Shown: piece after piece, positions 50,771 to 59,732 of the stretch
Layout of the letters: every line of letters begins with the position of its first letter
How positions within the stretch are numbered: the stretch's first letter is position 1
Assembly: GCA_029987115.1 (NCBI GenBank)
Contig: DALTWK010000006.1
Span: 29,845 to 93,844 of the forward strand
DNA length: 64,000 nucleotides
Reading direction: 5' to 3'
From: Methanocorpusculum sp.
GTDB lineage: Archaea; Halobacteriota; Methanomicrobia; Methanomicrobiales; Methanocorpusculaceae
The notes under the pieces: generated by a model
Told to the model about the DNA's origin: nothing
Database searches by the model: none
Seen by the model: only the letters and a program-made list of their open reading frames with translations
Position numbers and translations under genes: made by a program

Positions 50771-51754
50771 ATGGATGAAACCGCCAAAACAAATGCACGT
50801 AATTACTTAAGTACTGCCGGATTCTTCGTATTCGGGGCAGCTTTACTTCTCTATATTATAGCATTTTATACCGGTACTGTCGACACCTTCAGTTCAGCAA
50901 TTGAAACTGCCGGTGGATATGCAATCCTTATTATTGCAACATTACTGTTTATCCTGCGGAAACGCGACATGATAGGCATTCTTTTCGTTTTGTACGGATT
51001 CATGCTTCTTTTCTGGGCAAACTTTGGCGGGGACCAATTCCAGGTTATCCTGAGTGTATTTGCGATACTGGTAGCGGCAATTACCCTGACTGCAAAAGAT
51101 AAGCAGAAATGGCTGCTGTTCCCGATTCCGGTACTTCTTCTGTTTCCAGGAGTTCCCTTTATCCTTGGTGTGGCGATTTCCCTCTACTATTCCCTTGTCT
51201 GTGCGTCGGAAAAAATCAGCTTCCCGGGAAGAAAACTTCTGACAGCAGATGAAGAAACTGACTTCAAGGCATCCGGTTCTGTATTGGGATATATGCTGTT
51301 CGGACTAACCATGGCATCATGGGCAACATTCAACCTGTTCGGGGAATCCTTCGGATTTACCTATGAAGCACTGGTCGCTCTTGAATTTTTGTGTGCATTA
51401 TTGCTGGTTATCGTATCCATTCTGCTCTTTGCAGTTGCAAAGATGCAGTTTACGCCGGTCATGTTCCTTCTGATGGCTGTTACCACGATTTTCGGCAATT
51501 TCGCTACTGATGCTCTCTCAATAGGACTTGGCGCACTCTTCCTTCTCATCGGTCTCTTTGCCATTCTCAGAAAAGAGTCCAGAGTCTTACCCGGCATTAT
51601 GCTTATCCTGTCCTGTGCCGTTTATATCATTCTGGCCTTCGCCGGATTCGGCATACCGATGATTGTTGTTGGTATCATTGAATTTGTCGTTGTAGCAATT
51701 GCCGTCTATCTGGCATTTGCTGTCTACTCACAAAGAAAACTCCCGCTGTTCTGA
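50771..51754 (+). CDS. Polytopic membrane protein, ten or more helices
   Basis: This 327-residue hydrophobic protein is built of two similar halves, each beginning near a soluble segment (MDETAKTNARNYLSTAGFF and LLTADEETDFKASGSVLGYM) and followed by about five helices. LRKRDMIGILFVL in the first half is echoed by LRKESRVLPGIML in the second. It may relate to GPR1/FUN34/YaaH-type proteins, but this is weak. A disabled copy lies at 24427. The start at 50771 has GGAGG upstream; an in-frame ATG at 50753 is possible. ATATAAG near 50720 is a TATA candidate. Confidence 0.75.
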   Translation: MDETAKTNARNYLSTAGFFVFGAALLLYIIAFYTGTVDTFSSAIETAGGYAILIIATLLFILRKRDMIGILFVLYGFMLLFWANFGGDQFQVILSVFAILVAAITLTAKDKQKWLLFPIPVLLLFPGVPFILGVAISLYYSLVCASEKISFPGRKLLTADEETDFKASGSVLGYMLFGLTMASWATFNLFGESFGFTYEALVALEFLCALLLVIVSILLFAVAKMQFTPVMFLLMAVTTIFGNFATDALSIGLGALFLLIGLFAILRKESRVLPGIMLILSCAVYIILAFAGFGIPMIVVGIIEFVVVAIAVYLAFAVYSQRKLPLF

Positions 51755-51948
51755 AATCAGAACTTCTTCTTTTTTTTTTACCAAACCCCGTCTATTCTTC
51801 CTGAGGTACCAGAATACCTCTCTGTTGAGTGCCGATATGTCCGACAAAAAATTAGAAACTATTTTTCATCTGAAAATGCATATAGTATCCAGATTTCCCT
51901 GCATCAGGAGTACAAACAGGGAAAAACACATCTCCAAGGAAGCACGCT

Positions 51949-52527
51949 ATGAATCTATATCTCTCTGAAACACCAAGTATTGATTATCATCATCCTGAGA
52001 TTCAAAAAAAGGTCAGCGAACTGCGGGAATCCGCTGCAGATACTCTTGACTATCTGAAACAGTGTTATTATTTTGTCAGAGACGAGATTCCGCATTCGTG
52101 GGACATACAGGCATCTGTCATCACGAAAACCGCCAGCGAAGCACTGATTCACCGGACGGGAATCTGCTGGACAAAAAGCTGTCTTCTTGCCGCTTTGCTT
52201 CGGGCAAACGGTATTCCGTCCGGGATAAGCTATCAGCTGCTTCTCCTTAATCCTGAAAGAACAGATGACGGGTATATGGTCCATGCACTGAACACCGTGT
52301 ATCTTCAGGACACGGACCGCTGGATACGCCTCGATGCACGGGGAAACGGGGACAACGTCCATGCGGAATTCAGTCTGGAAAAAGATCAGCTGGCATTTTC
52401 TGTCAGACCCGAAGCAGGAGAGCACGACTTCAAAGAAAACCACGCAGATCTGGATGAACGTCTGGTAAAACTCCTTGCAAACAGCAACAGTCTCATGGAT
52501 TTGAGGACCGATTTTACCGACCTGTAA
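51949..52527 (+). CDS. Transglutaminase-like cysteine protein
   Basis: This 192-residue protein has the transglutaminase/papain-like triad in order: cysteine in GICWTKSCLLAALLRANGIP, histidine in GYMVHALNTVYL and aspartate in RWIRLDARGN. It has no signal peptide, so it acts in the cytoplasm. Such proteins may be proteases, amidases or transglutaminases. The C-terminus (ENHADLDERLVKLLANSNSL) is helical. The specific substrate is unknown. Confidence 0.82.
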   Translation: MNLYLSETPSIDYHHPEIQKKVSELRESAADTLDYLKQCYYFVRDEIPHSWDIQASVITKTASEALIHRTGICWTKSCLLAALLRANGIPSGISYQLLLLNPERTDDGYMVHALNTVYLQDTDRWIRLDARGNGDNVHAEFSLEKDQLAFSVRPEAGEHDFKENHADLDERLVKLLANSNSLMDLRTDFTDL

Positions 52528-52645
52528 GTCGTCGGTGCAGTCTTCTTTCTCCTGCTTTTTCAGGTATTGCTGATAATTTTGGAAAAAAAGATGCACGGGA
52601 CAGAGACCCGTGTTTAGTCAGTCATTTCAGATTGGTAGTTTGTAA

Positions 52646-54388
52646 TCATGCCTGGTTCATCGGAAATAATTCGGTGATGAGCGGCATAAGGGCAATTCTC
52701 TGTTCGCGTTTCGGATCATTGACGATAGACAATGAACTGTCATTGCCGACAACCATGGTGGCACGTTTTTCAAGTGTGTATTCCGGCCATGCAAATCCTT
52801 CAATACTCGGATCTCCAGTCTTTGCAAAGTTTATCCACATAGAAGAAATGGTATCTGCAAGCACCGGATCAACGGCATTGCCTCCGCCTATGTCAAGCTT
52901 GGTATTGTTAAAGACATACGGAATTTCAGCGGCATGTCCGCATCCAAAATACGGTTTTGCGCTGTTTCCTTTGCCGAATAAATACATGTAGGTCTTTCCG
53001 GTTCCGCCGGCGGCAATGTGTGATTCAGCGGTCTTGATTGCCGGAAGACGGAATCCGAACTCGCCGACCATATCGCTTTTCTCCCAGAGTCCGGGATGCT
53101 GCTCAGCGTAGGTATCCTGCGGCAGGTGAGCAGATTTGAGGTAGGTATCAACAATACGTTTTGCTTGCGGAGAGTTATTTGAAATCGCAGTTGTCAATTC
53201 GGATATGAAGTCATTATATTTTGCGATTCTTTCATCATCGGTATCGGCATACATGCTGTTGATGAAGTATCTCATTTCATCGGTATTGGTACCGACAAGC
53301 ACATCAACATCCTTTGATATGCCGTCTGCAATTGCCTGGTAGGGATTTTCCGGAATCGGTGTTCCTTCTCCGCGAAGCGGTTGGGTATTTTTCATAACCA
53401 GAGTTGTTTCAAATTCCACAATCAGTTTTTCCAGTCCATTGCTCGGTTTTATAGGGTGGGCAATCTCGATTGGGACTCCGGTATCGGCCACCATTGCTTT
53501 GAGAAGGTCTTCTTCTGATAATGCCATCAGATCATCCATCGTACTGGAATTGGTTACTTTCAGCAGCAGTTCGGCTTTTCTCATCCGTTTCTGATCGTCA
53601 GGGGTGGAGGAAAACGAAGCATCTCCCGATTCAAGAATGGCGCGATGGAATAATCCTTTTGCATCTTCACAGGATAGGAGAATACCGCAGAGTCCCCCTC
53701 CGGCGGATTCTCCGAAGATAGTAACGTCCTGCGGGTTTCCTCCGAAACTTTCGATATTATTCTGAACCCATTTCAGTGCCGCAATACAATCCAGCAGACC
53801 GAGATACGGAGCATCCGGGAACGCTTCTCCGCCTTCAACCGCGGAGAAATCAATGAATCCCATCGTGTTAATCCGGTAATTGAAACTGACAACGATGATA
53901 TCCTCGTCTTTGGCTGCCAGATACTGACCGTTGTATGCCGGATCAGATGATCCGCCTGCCATATATCCTCCGCCGTGGATGAATACCATGACGGTCTTTC
54001 CGGGTTTTTCCAGGTTCTTGGTCCATACATTCAGAGTGAGACAGTCTTCACCCTGCGGATTCATACTGGCAGGTTCGGTATTGCTTGCCGGCTGAAGGAC
54101 GGTAGATCCGAACACTGTTGCATCGTAGCGCGAATCTGATGTGGTTTCCGGTTCCTGCGGTGCTTTCCATCTGAGCTCGCCTATCGGCTGTTTGGCAAAG
54201 GGAATTCCTTTGAACGTGACAACTCCGGTTTCGTCTTCATAGGTTCCGGTAAAGGTACCGTTGGTGCAGACGGCAACCGGTCTGTCATCCGCTCCTGATT
54301 CGACAGTGACGCATCCGGCGGTTACAAGAATTAATGCCAGGAGAACTCCTGCAAGAAGAACTCCGGTAATGGATTTCCAGGATGTCAT
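52646..54388 (-). CDS. Carboxylesterase type B lipoprotein
   Basis: This 580-residue alpha/beta hydrolase has a lipoprotein signal (LLAGVLLALILVTAGC, cysteine near residue 26). The family start FKGIPFAKQPIGELRWKAP, oxyanion region VMVFIHGGGYMAGG and nucleophile elbow FGESAGGGLCGILLS (catalytic serine) are clear. The catalytic histidine is probably in YFGCGHAAEIPYVF. It would hydrolyse esters outside the cell membrane. Such exported type B esterases are uncommon in archaea and suggest bacterial origin (inference). Confidence 0.9.
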   Translation of the reverse strand: MTSWKSITGVLLAGVLLALILVTAGCVTVESGADDRPVAVCTNGTFTGTYEDETGVVTFKGIPFAKQPIGELRWKAPQEPETTSDSRYDATVFGSTVLQPASNTEPASMNPQGEDCLTLNVWTKNLEKPGKTVMVFIHGGGYMAGGSSDPAYNGQYLAAKDEDIIVVSFNYRINTMGFIDFSAVEGGEAFPDAPYLGLLDCIAALKWVQNNIESFGGNPQDVTIFGESAGGGLCGILLSCEDAKGLFHRAILESGDASFSSTPDDQKRMRKAELLLKVTNSSTMDDLMALSEEDLLKAMVADTGVPIEIAHPIKPSNGLEKLIVEFETTLVMKNTQPLRGEGTPIPENPYQAIADGISKDVDVLVGTNTDEMRYFINSMYADTDDERIAKYNDFISELTTAISNNSPQAKRIVDTYLKSAHLPQDTYAEQHPGLWEKSDMVGEFGFRLPAIKTAESHIAAGGTGKTYMYLFGKGNSAKPYFGCGHAAEIPYVFNNTKLDIGGGNAVDPVLADTISSMWINFAKTGDPSIEGFAWPEYTLEKRATMVVGNDSSLSIVNDPKREQRIALMPLITELFPMNQA

Positions 54389-54537
54389 ATAGTAATAGTA
54401 GTGCGGTACGGGGTATTAAACATGGCAGAAAACGTCCCGCAGCCGGCAGAGAGAAAGAGAACATCTGCAGGTACTGCCACACAAGGAAGAAATACTGCTG
54501 GATACAGAAAAATGGAGAGACTCTTATATTCGGGGTA

Positions 54538-55353
54538 TTACCGCAGCAGTCCAGTATTTTTTCTCCATACCCCAAGCAGTTCATCTACTGCCTTTGCAAT
54601 ATCTTTAGCATTTGCCCCCCAGTGAACAACGACGCCGAGTTTTCCATTTACGGTACGAATTCCTTTACGTTCTATTCTGCAGCAGCGGGCAATAAACGGC
54701 TCTGCATCAACGTATGCAAGAGGGCAGGTTTCTTCAAAGGTGTAGTCATCACCATAACATTCGTGAATAATCTGCCGTCCGGTAGTACAGCAGACGATTT
54801 TCTCTCCTGCTTGAGGATGATCTCTGTCAAGGGTTTTCGAAAATCCGCCCGCATGACAGGGATAGACATCTCCCTCAATTTTTGCGATGTCAGTTATGTG
54901 GTGAGTAAAACAAACAGCGTCTTTTTCAAAATAGCCGATACGTTCAAGTTCTTCAAGCGCCGCTGAAAGCGTCGGACGCGGCGGTATAATATCATACACA
55001 TGAATTTCAAGAAAATCAGATAAATCCGGATCAAGGACAAAGGTCATATGCCCATCCTCTTTTCCAAATACCGTACAGCGTTTTCCGGTACTCAGTGCTT
55101 TCTTAACAAGGTCAGCACGGTTGTGCGGAGTTAGTATTTCACCCTCCCATAGAATCGTATCTTCCGGTGCAGAAATCTGTTCTACAGATTCAATATCACG
55201 CATAATTCCTATTCCAGGTTTTGTTTTTACTTTCAGGACTTCCGTGCCGTTTTCAGTTGAATGAATCAGATACTCGGTAAGGAAATAGACTTTATCTCCG
55301 AGCGGTTTTGTAGAAGCGTTGCCTATGATTTTACATTCATCAGGAAATATCAT
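54538..55353 (-). CDS. Cysteine-rich protein of the methanogenesis-marker operon (DUF7714-like)
   Basis: The 271-residue protein is the third gene of an operon with a radical SAM enzyme and methanogenesis marker 11, overlapping the radical SAM gene by four bases. It has a beta-rich N-terminal half and a cysteine/histidine-rich C-terminal half (FTHHITDIAKIEGDVYPCHA, KIVCCTTGR, EETCPLAY, ARCCRIERKG) that could bind a metal or iron-sulfur cluster. The end reads HWGANAKDIAKAVDEL. I place it in a methanogen-restricted family of unknown function from memory, without a search. Confidence 0.6.
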   Translation of the reverse strand: MIFPDECKIIGNASTKPLGDKVYFLTEYLIHSTENGTEVLKVKTKPGIGIMRDIESVEQISAPEDTILWEGEILTPHNRADLVKKALSTGKRCTVFGKEDGHMTFVLDPDLSDFLEIHVYDIIPPRPTLSAALEELERIGYFEKDAVCFTHHITDIAKIEGDVYPCHAGGFSKTLDRDHPQAGEKIVCCTTGRQIIHECYGDDYTFEETCPLAYVDAEPFIARCCRIERKGIRTVNGKLGVVVHWGANAKDIAKAVDELLGVWRKNTGLLR

Positions 55354-56315
55354 TCATCATCACATCCGGGAACAAGGTCGCATCCGGTACAGAATCCGCA
55401 CATGGTCTGTGCACATCTGGTATCCAGATTATATGCAGTATGTATCTCTGACTGTATATTAAAGAGACGAAGCATTCTTTCTTTTGTCGGGCGGTTCATA
55501 CCTGAAACTCCTGATTTCGGGGACAATGGGCGAAGGGACGCAATAACACCAATTTCTGCGAGTTCTGCAAGAAGTGTGCGGATTTCTTCATCTGTTTCTC
55601 CAAGTCCGTAAATTACATTGGTATATACATGACCTTTGCCAAAAAGAGCTGCTGCCGATTTCAGCTCATCGAAGATACATGCTCTGTTCAGTCCGGGGCA
55701 GTGTTTTTCAAAGAGGTCGTCTGTTGCCGTTTCAAGATTAAACTTCACCTCAGATACCCCGGCTTTGTAGAGTTTTTCTGCGGTCCCTATCAAAGGATAG
55801 ATTTCAACACCGACCTGATGAAAGAACGGCCGTAGGGCATCAAGGACTGAGAGAATATACGTTTCCTCTTCCTCCGGCGATGAGGCAACGCCGCTGGTAA
55901 GTGATACTGCTTTAATAGTTCCTGCCTGGGAAATCAGGGATTTAATTTCGGCAATGGATTTGCGTTTCCCCCTCAGTTTCGGAACGCTACAGTAACTGCA
56001 GGAGTATATGCATGAAGCACTGACAGTAAGAAATGCCTGATTGGGACAATGCATTCCGGGTTTTTCCAGAAAACCTTCATACGTCTTTGAGTCGAGGGTG
56101 AGGGTTGTTTTTCCCAATTTCTGATGGGTAAGCAGTACCGGGGAGGTTTCTGAGAGGTTGAGTTTAACTCTTTGTTTTCCGTTGGAAAAAAAGACCGAAC
56201 CCATGCCGCCTGCTCCCGGTCCTGATGAGGATTGGGTGATGTATTCAGAGGCATCTGTTCCGGTGAGACAGGCAGTTCCGATTTCCAAAAGTTCAGCTTT
56301 CAGGGACGCCCACAC
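55350..56315 (-). CDS. Radical SAM protein in the methanogenesis-marker operon
   Basis: The 321-residue enzyme has the radical SAM cluster motif CxxxCxxC as CIYSCSYC (about residue 108), and later ETATDDLFEKHCPG and VYTNVIYGLGETDEEI. A C-terminal cysteine group (CAQTMCGFCTGCDLVPGC) probably holds an auxiliary cluster. The fold resembles the biotin synthase/lipoyl synthase region. The radical reaction and target are unknown. It overlaps marker 11 by 16 bases upstream and the cysteine-rich gene by four downstream. Confidence 0.85.
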   Translation of the reverse strand: MWASLKAELLEIGTACLTGTDASEYITQSSSGPGAGGMGSVFFSNGKQRVKLNLSETSPVLLTHQKLGKTTLTLDSKTYEGFLEKPGMHCPNQAFLTVSASCIYSCSYCSVPKLRGKRKSIAEIKSLISQAGTIKAVSLTSGVASSPEEEETYILSVLDALRPFFHQVGVEIYPLIGTAEKLYKAGVSEVKFNLETATDDLFEKHCPGLNRACIFDELKSAAALFGKGHVYTNVIYGLGETDEEIRTLLAELAEIGVIASLRPLSPKSGVSGMNRPTKERMLRLFNIQSEIHTAYNLDTRCAQTMCGFCTGCDLVPGCDDE

Positions 56316-57184
56316 AACTCTAACGCCTCACGATATTTTGTAGCAAAAGGAATTGCAGCAGCAGCTCCGATAATGCCGCTTCCATTTATCGGTGTTTCAA
56401 TGTAGTTTTGAATTTCCTTGAGAGCATCGGCGGTAACTTCTCCTTTCTTTACCATCCATCCGTAGGAGAGGAGGGGACTTGGATCAAATCCTCGAAAGAC
56501 TGCCATACCTGTTTTATCAGACAAGGTATAGGTTTCGACAAGTTCTTTTACCCTGGATATGAGTGCATCCGGCTCATTTGTTGCAAATTCAAGAGCAGTA
56601 GCCACGCAGTTTTTCGTTCGTTGTTTGACCGGAAAGAGTTGAACTATGGTGTGGCTGAGATATCTGCTTTGTTTTGTTTCTACAGCTTTTCCAATGCGGT
56701 GAGCAAGTGACCATGTAGCTCCTGCTTCTGGAATATCGGTATCGTCAATTCCAATAATTACCCGTTCACGTTTCGGGAGGTGAATTGTTGCCCGTCCGGT
56801 TTTTCCGCCGCCGCATTCGGAATACTCGGCTGACAGTATTCCATCTGCTTTTGTCCTGCAGCCTGCAACGCCGACTCCTCCTCCGCCAAGTCCGGCAAAG
56901 GAGACCGATATTTCATTGTCTTTAACTTCTGCTCCGCAAATCCCTGCCGGAAATTCGGAACCTTTCAGTGGCAGATTAACCGTTCCGGTTTTGAGAAGAT
57001 ACCGGGCAGTCCCTCCTACAATACGGGCGTTTCTAACAAGCGGACTTTGTGCATACTGACGAACTGACCATTGCATTCCACCGAGACAGTCAGTTCTTTC
57101 CATGAACTCGATACAGTCTGCGGTTTCTGAAGAAACCGCAAGTAATTCCGAATAGGGGGCGATGTAAGGTTCTTCTAATATCAT
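56300..57184 (-). CDS. Methanogenesis marker protein 11
   Basis: This 294-residue protein is of the methanogenesis marker 11 family, found in nearly all methanogens but uncharacterised. The segment ERVIIGIDDTDIPEAGATWS resembles the catalytic part of tRNA(Ile2) agmatidine synthetase TiaS (GIDDTD), suggesting an ATP-dependent phosphotransfer enzyme. The N-terminal half has a glycine-rich SFAGLGGGGVGVAGC region. A ribosome binding site GGAGAA lies before ATG 57184. It is the first gene of a three-gene operon. Confidence 0.85.
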   Translation of the reverse strand: MILEEPYIAPYSELLAVSSETADCIEFMERTDCLGGMQWSVRQYAQSPLVRNARIVGGTARYLLKTGTVNLPLKGSEFPAGICGAEVKDNEISVSFAGLGGGGVGVAGCRTKADGILSAEYSECGGGKTGRATIHLPKRERVIIGIDDTDIPEAGATWSLAHRIGKAVETKQSRYLSHTIVQLFPVKQRTKNCVATALEFATNEPDALISRVKELVETYTLSDKTGMAVFRGFDPSPLLSYGWMVKKGEVTADALKEIQNYIETPINGSGIIGAAAAIPFATKYREALELCGRP

Positions 57185-57450
57185 GTTTGTTCTCCGTATG
57201 GTTACACGGTATCTCCAATTTCAAACGGAATTTTCGTTAACAAATATTTCGTTTGCAAATATAAGAGAGATTCGATTTGATGTGGTGAGATACCCCTGGA
57301 GAAGCGTATCAAAAATATCCGAGCGAACTTAGCGGGAAGGTGCGGGATATGGCTGCGAGGGAGGTAGTTGTTCCTGCCAGGTTCTAGGAAAAATCCACAG
57401 CCTCTTTCCTTATATTATAGTAAGTTTAAACAGTAAGATGTGATATTCTG
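57185..57450. other. Spacer between divergent operons, partly GC-rich
   Basis: The left part is AT-rich promoter sequence of marker 11. From about 57290 to 57390 a GC-richer stretch is seen that encodes no protein and could be a small RNA or the remnant of one; I cannot assign it. A TATA-like CTTATATTATAG (57409-57420) precedes the 57451 gene at promoter distance. Confidence 0.4.
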
Positions 57451-59298
57451 ATGAAATACAAAAAATTACTATTACTCTCCCTGGGTATCGTGGCGCTCGC
57501 CCTGGTTTTTGTATCACCAGTATGTGCTGATTCGTACCCCGGAGGAGACGGTTTTAACGGTCTGAATATCAATTACTCCATATCTGGAGGAAGTGTAAGC
57601 AGCGTTAGTGATACCAGCGGATTTACCACGTACCGCAGCATCAAAGGAACCTGTTCCCCGGGAACGGTAACTATCTCTGGAACTGTTGAAAGCAACTGGT
57701 CGCCTGAAGTGAGCGTGGAAATCTACATCAATAATGGCGATAAATCCGAATCAAAAAAGATGGAAATGAAGAAAGACGATAACTCAAAGTCCTTTTCCAT
57801 ATCCATACCGGTAAAGAAATCCACGAAAAATGTGTCGTTTTCCATTTTCATGGGCGCAAGTTACGGAAACGGTGAAAGCCGTGCACTGCGTGTTTCAGGA
57901 ACACTCACAAACACCGGCTATGATGAAAATGCAGCAGCAGACGGCGACGAAGGCGGATTTCCGGTTGTTCCGGTTGCTGCAGGCATCGTTGTCTTAGGCG
58001 GCGGAGCTGCAGCTGCAGTTGTTATCTCTAAAAAAGGCGGATTTGGAAAGAACGGCTCTTCTAAGAACGGTTCACCGAAGAATGGTACAAAAAAGATAAA
58101 TCAGTGGATAACCGAAGAGCCGGACGGAACGCTGAAAGTAACCGACCCTGCAACCGGCGAAAACCGTGAGTATGTTCCAGATTCATGGAAAGGAGGAAAA
58201 AGAGTCTATAGAAATCCGCTGACAGATGCCGAATACACGCTTGAAGAACTCAAAGACAGTCTTGCATCACGCGGTGAAAATGCTGACCTGATACGAAAAG
58301 ACAGCGAAACTGCAACGAAAGCCAGAACCGAGCAGCATACCAAGTTCATGAAAAATGAGGATACGGCAGAAAATATCAAGGTGCTCAAAGATAAGGTTGC
58401 CGCCCTCAATCATCAGGACTATGTTGACAAGGTCCATGATAAATACGGCACGACAGACGACAAAGAAATCCGCAAAGAACAGATTAAAAAATACATTGAA
58501 AATGCGAACAATGCGGATTACTGGCAGCAGAGAGAAACAGAACTTGCAGCGGCTCAGAATACCGCAGAGGGCGTTGAAAAAGTTGCTGATGTTGCAGTCG
58601 ATGTCTTGGGAGATATGACAGGAGCTACCGGAAAAGCCCTCAAAGACACGTACACTGCAACAAAAGCTGTCGGCACGCGGCTTTCTGAAGCACATGCGGA
58701 GAACCATTACGGAAAGAAGATGCATGGCGAAGGTCACAAAGATGTTTCCTACACCGAGGCATTTGGTCAGGGAGTTGTCGAAGGCGGTGTTGGCGTTCTG
58801 CAGAACCACTATGATTCCGGATGGAAAGGAGCTGCAGCATCGGTCGGCGGCGATGCCGCAAAAGCGGCGGCTGATGCATTACGAAACGGAAAAGATGTCG
58901 GTACAGCTGTTCTTGACGGTGCAAAATCCGGTGCAGAAAATTATGCCGTGAAAAAAGGTATTGAGTATGTTGCAGATTCAGCAACAGATATCGTGCGTGA
59001 AAACTATGCAGCTCATATGGAAGGGTTCGGCGACCTCGGCGACGGCGTTACCGGAAACAGTACTGATTATGTTGAACAGTGGTCTGCAAATACGCGGTCT
59101 GAACTTACGAAGAACTTTGCCGATACCAAATCTGACATAAACGCCTTGAAAAACATCGCATCAGACGTATACACTGGTGAGGGAACAAGTCCGATTCAGG
59201 GAGATATTGCTGACGCAAATCAGATTTCAGCAGAAAATGAGAATAATCTTGCTGAGATTCGTGAAAAACTCAAAGCCATGAAAGCGGCAAAAAAATAA
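57451..59298 (+). CDS. Unrecognised large membrane protein with extracellular beta domain
   Basis: I do not recognise this 615-residue protein. Residues 1-26 form a signal peptide. Residues 27-169 are a Ser/Gly-rich beta ectodomain, 170-193 one membrane helix (VAAGIVVLGGGAAAAVVI), and about 194-215 a Gly/Asn/Lys linker (KNGSSKNGSPKNGTKK). The remaining 400 residues, probably cytoplasmic, start with TEEPDGTLKVTDPATGENRE and are charged and helical. They carry a Gly/Ala-rich tract (TEAFGQGVVEGGVGVLQNHY, GGDAAKAAADALRNG) reminiscent of bacterial polymorphic-toxin pre-toxin regions or tape-measure helices. A zinc-ribbon gene follows 28 bases later. Confidence 0.6.
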   Translation: MKYKKLLLLSLGIVALALVFVSPVCADSYPGGDGFNGLNINYSISGGSVSSVSDTSGFTTYRSIKGTCSPGTVTISGTVESNWSPEVSVEIYINNGDKSESKKMEMKKDDNSKSFSISIPVKKSTKNVSFSIFMGASYGNGESRALRVSGTLTNTGYDENAAADGDEGGFPVVPVAAGIVVLGGGAAAAVVISKKGGFGKNGSSKNGSPKNGTKKINQWITEEPDGTLKVTDPATGENREYVPDSWKGGKRVYRNPLTDAEYTLEELKDSLASRGENADLIRKDSETATKARTEQHTKFMKNEDTAENIKVLKDKVAALNHQDYVDKVHDKYGTTDDKEIRKEQIKKYIENANNADYWQQRETELAAAQNTAEGVEKVADVAVDVLGDMTGATGKALKDTYTATKAVGTRLSEAHAENHYGKKMHGEGHKDVSYTEAFGQGVVEGGVGVLQNHYDSGWKGAAASVGGDAAKAAADALRNGKDVGTAVLDGAKSGAENYAVKKGIEYVADSATDIVRENYAAHMEGFGDLGDGVTGNSTDYVEQWSANTRSELTKNFADTKSDINALKNIASDVYTGEGTSPIQGDIADANQISAENENNLAEIREKLKAMKAAKK

Positions 59299-59326
59299 AT
59301 GAAACGGGAGTATAATGTAGATTATC

Positions 59327-59674
59327 ATGGGATTCCTCGATGAGTTTAAGTCTGCGGTCAAGAATGAAGCTGCGGATGTAAAAAAGATGATAAATAAAAA
59401 CTTTCCAAAGCCTGCGGCAGAATCGGACAATGCAGAAAAAGATGAGTTACAAGAGATGGAGTCTGACCTGTTCATTCAAATCGGAAAGATGGCAGTAAAA
59501 GAGTATGGTGCGGAAAAATTCGGCGAAGCAGGAACCATGCTTCTTGAAGTTCAGCAGATGATTGCTGAACGTGACGAACAAATCCAGAAGGAAGACTCAG
59601 TATGTCCGAACTGCGGAGCTCCTCTTCGTGATTCTCCTAAATTCTGCCCGGAATGCGGCACGAAAATCAATTAA
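59327..59674 (+). CDS. Small zinc-ribbon protein downstream of the large membrane protein
   Basis: The 115-residue protein has a charged helical N-terminus (MGFLDEFKSAVKNEAADVKK) and a C-terminal zinc ribbon CPNCGAPLRDSPKFCPECG with four cysteines. It follows the 57451 gene by 28 bases on the same strand, so a joint transcript and physical partnership are likely. No catalytic motif is seen. It could be an adaptor or regulator of its neighbour (inference). Confidence 0.65.
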   Translation: MGFLDEFKSAVKNEAADVKKMINKNFPKPAAESDNAEKDELQEMESDLFIQIGKMAVKEYGAEKFGEAGTMLLEVQQMIAERDEQIQKEDSVCPNCGAPLRDSPKFCPECGTKIN

Positions 59675-59732
59675 CCTTTTTTTATAATTCAGCACCAAAC
59701 TCTTATCCCGATTCACGTTCTATACTCAATCA

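Noticed and set aside
51955..52596. Minus-strand open frame of 213 codons opposite the transglutaminase-like gene
   Set aside because: The plus-strand gene has a coherent catalytic triad, while the antisense frame shows no domain.
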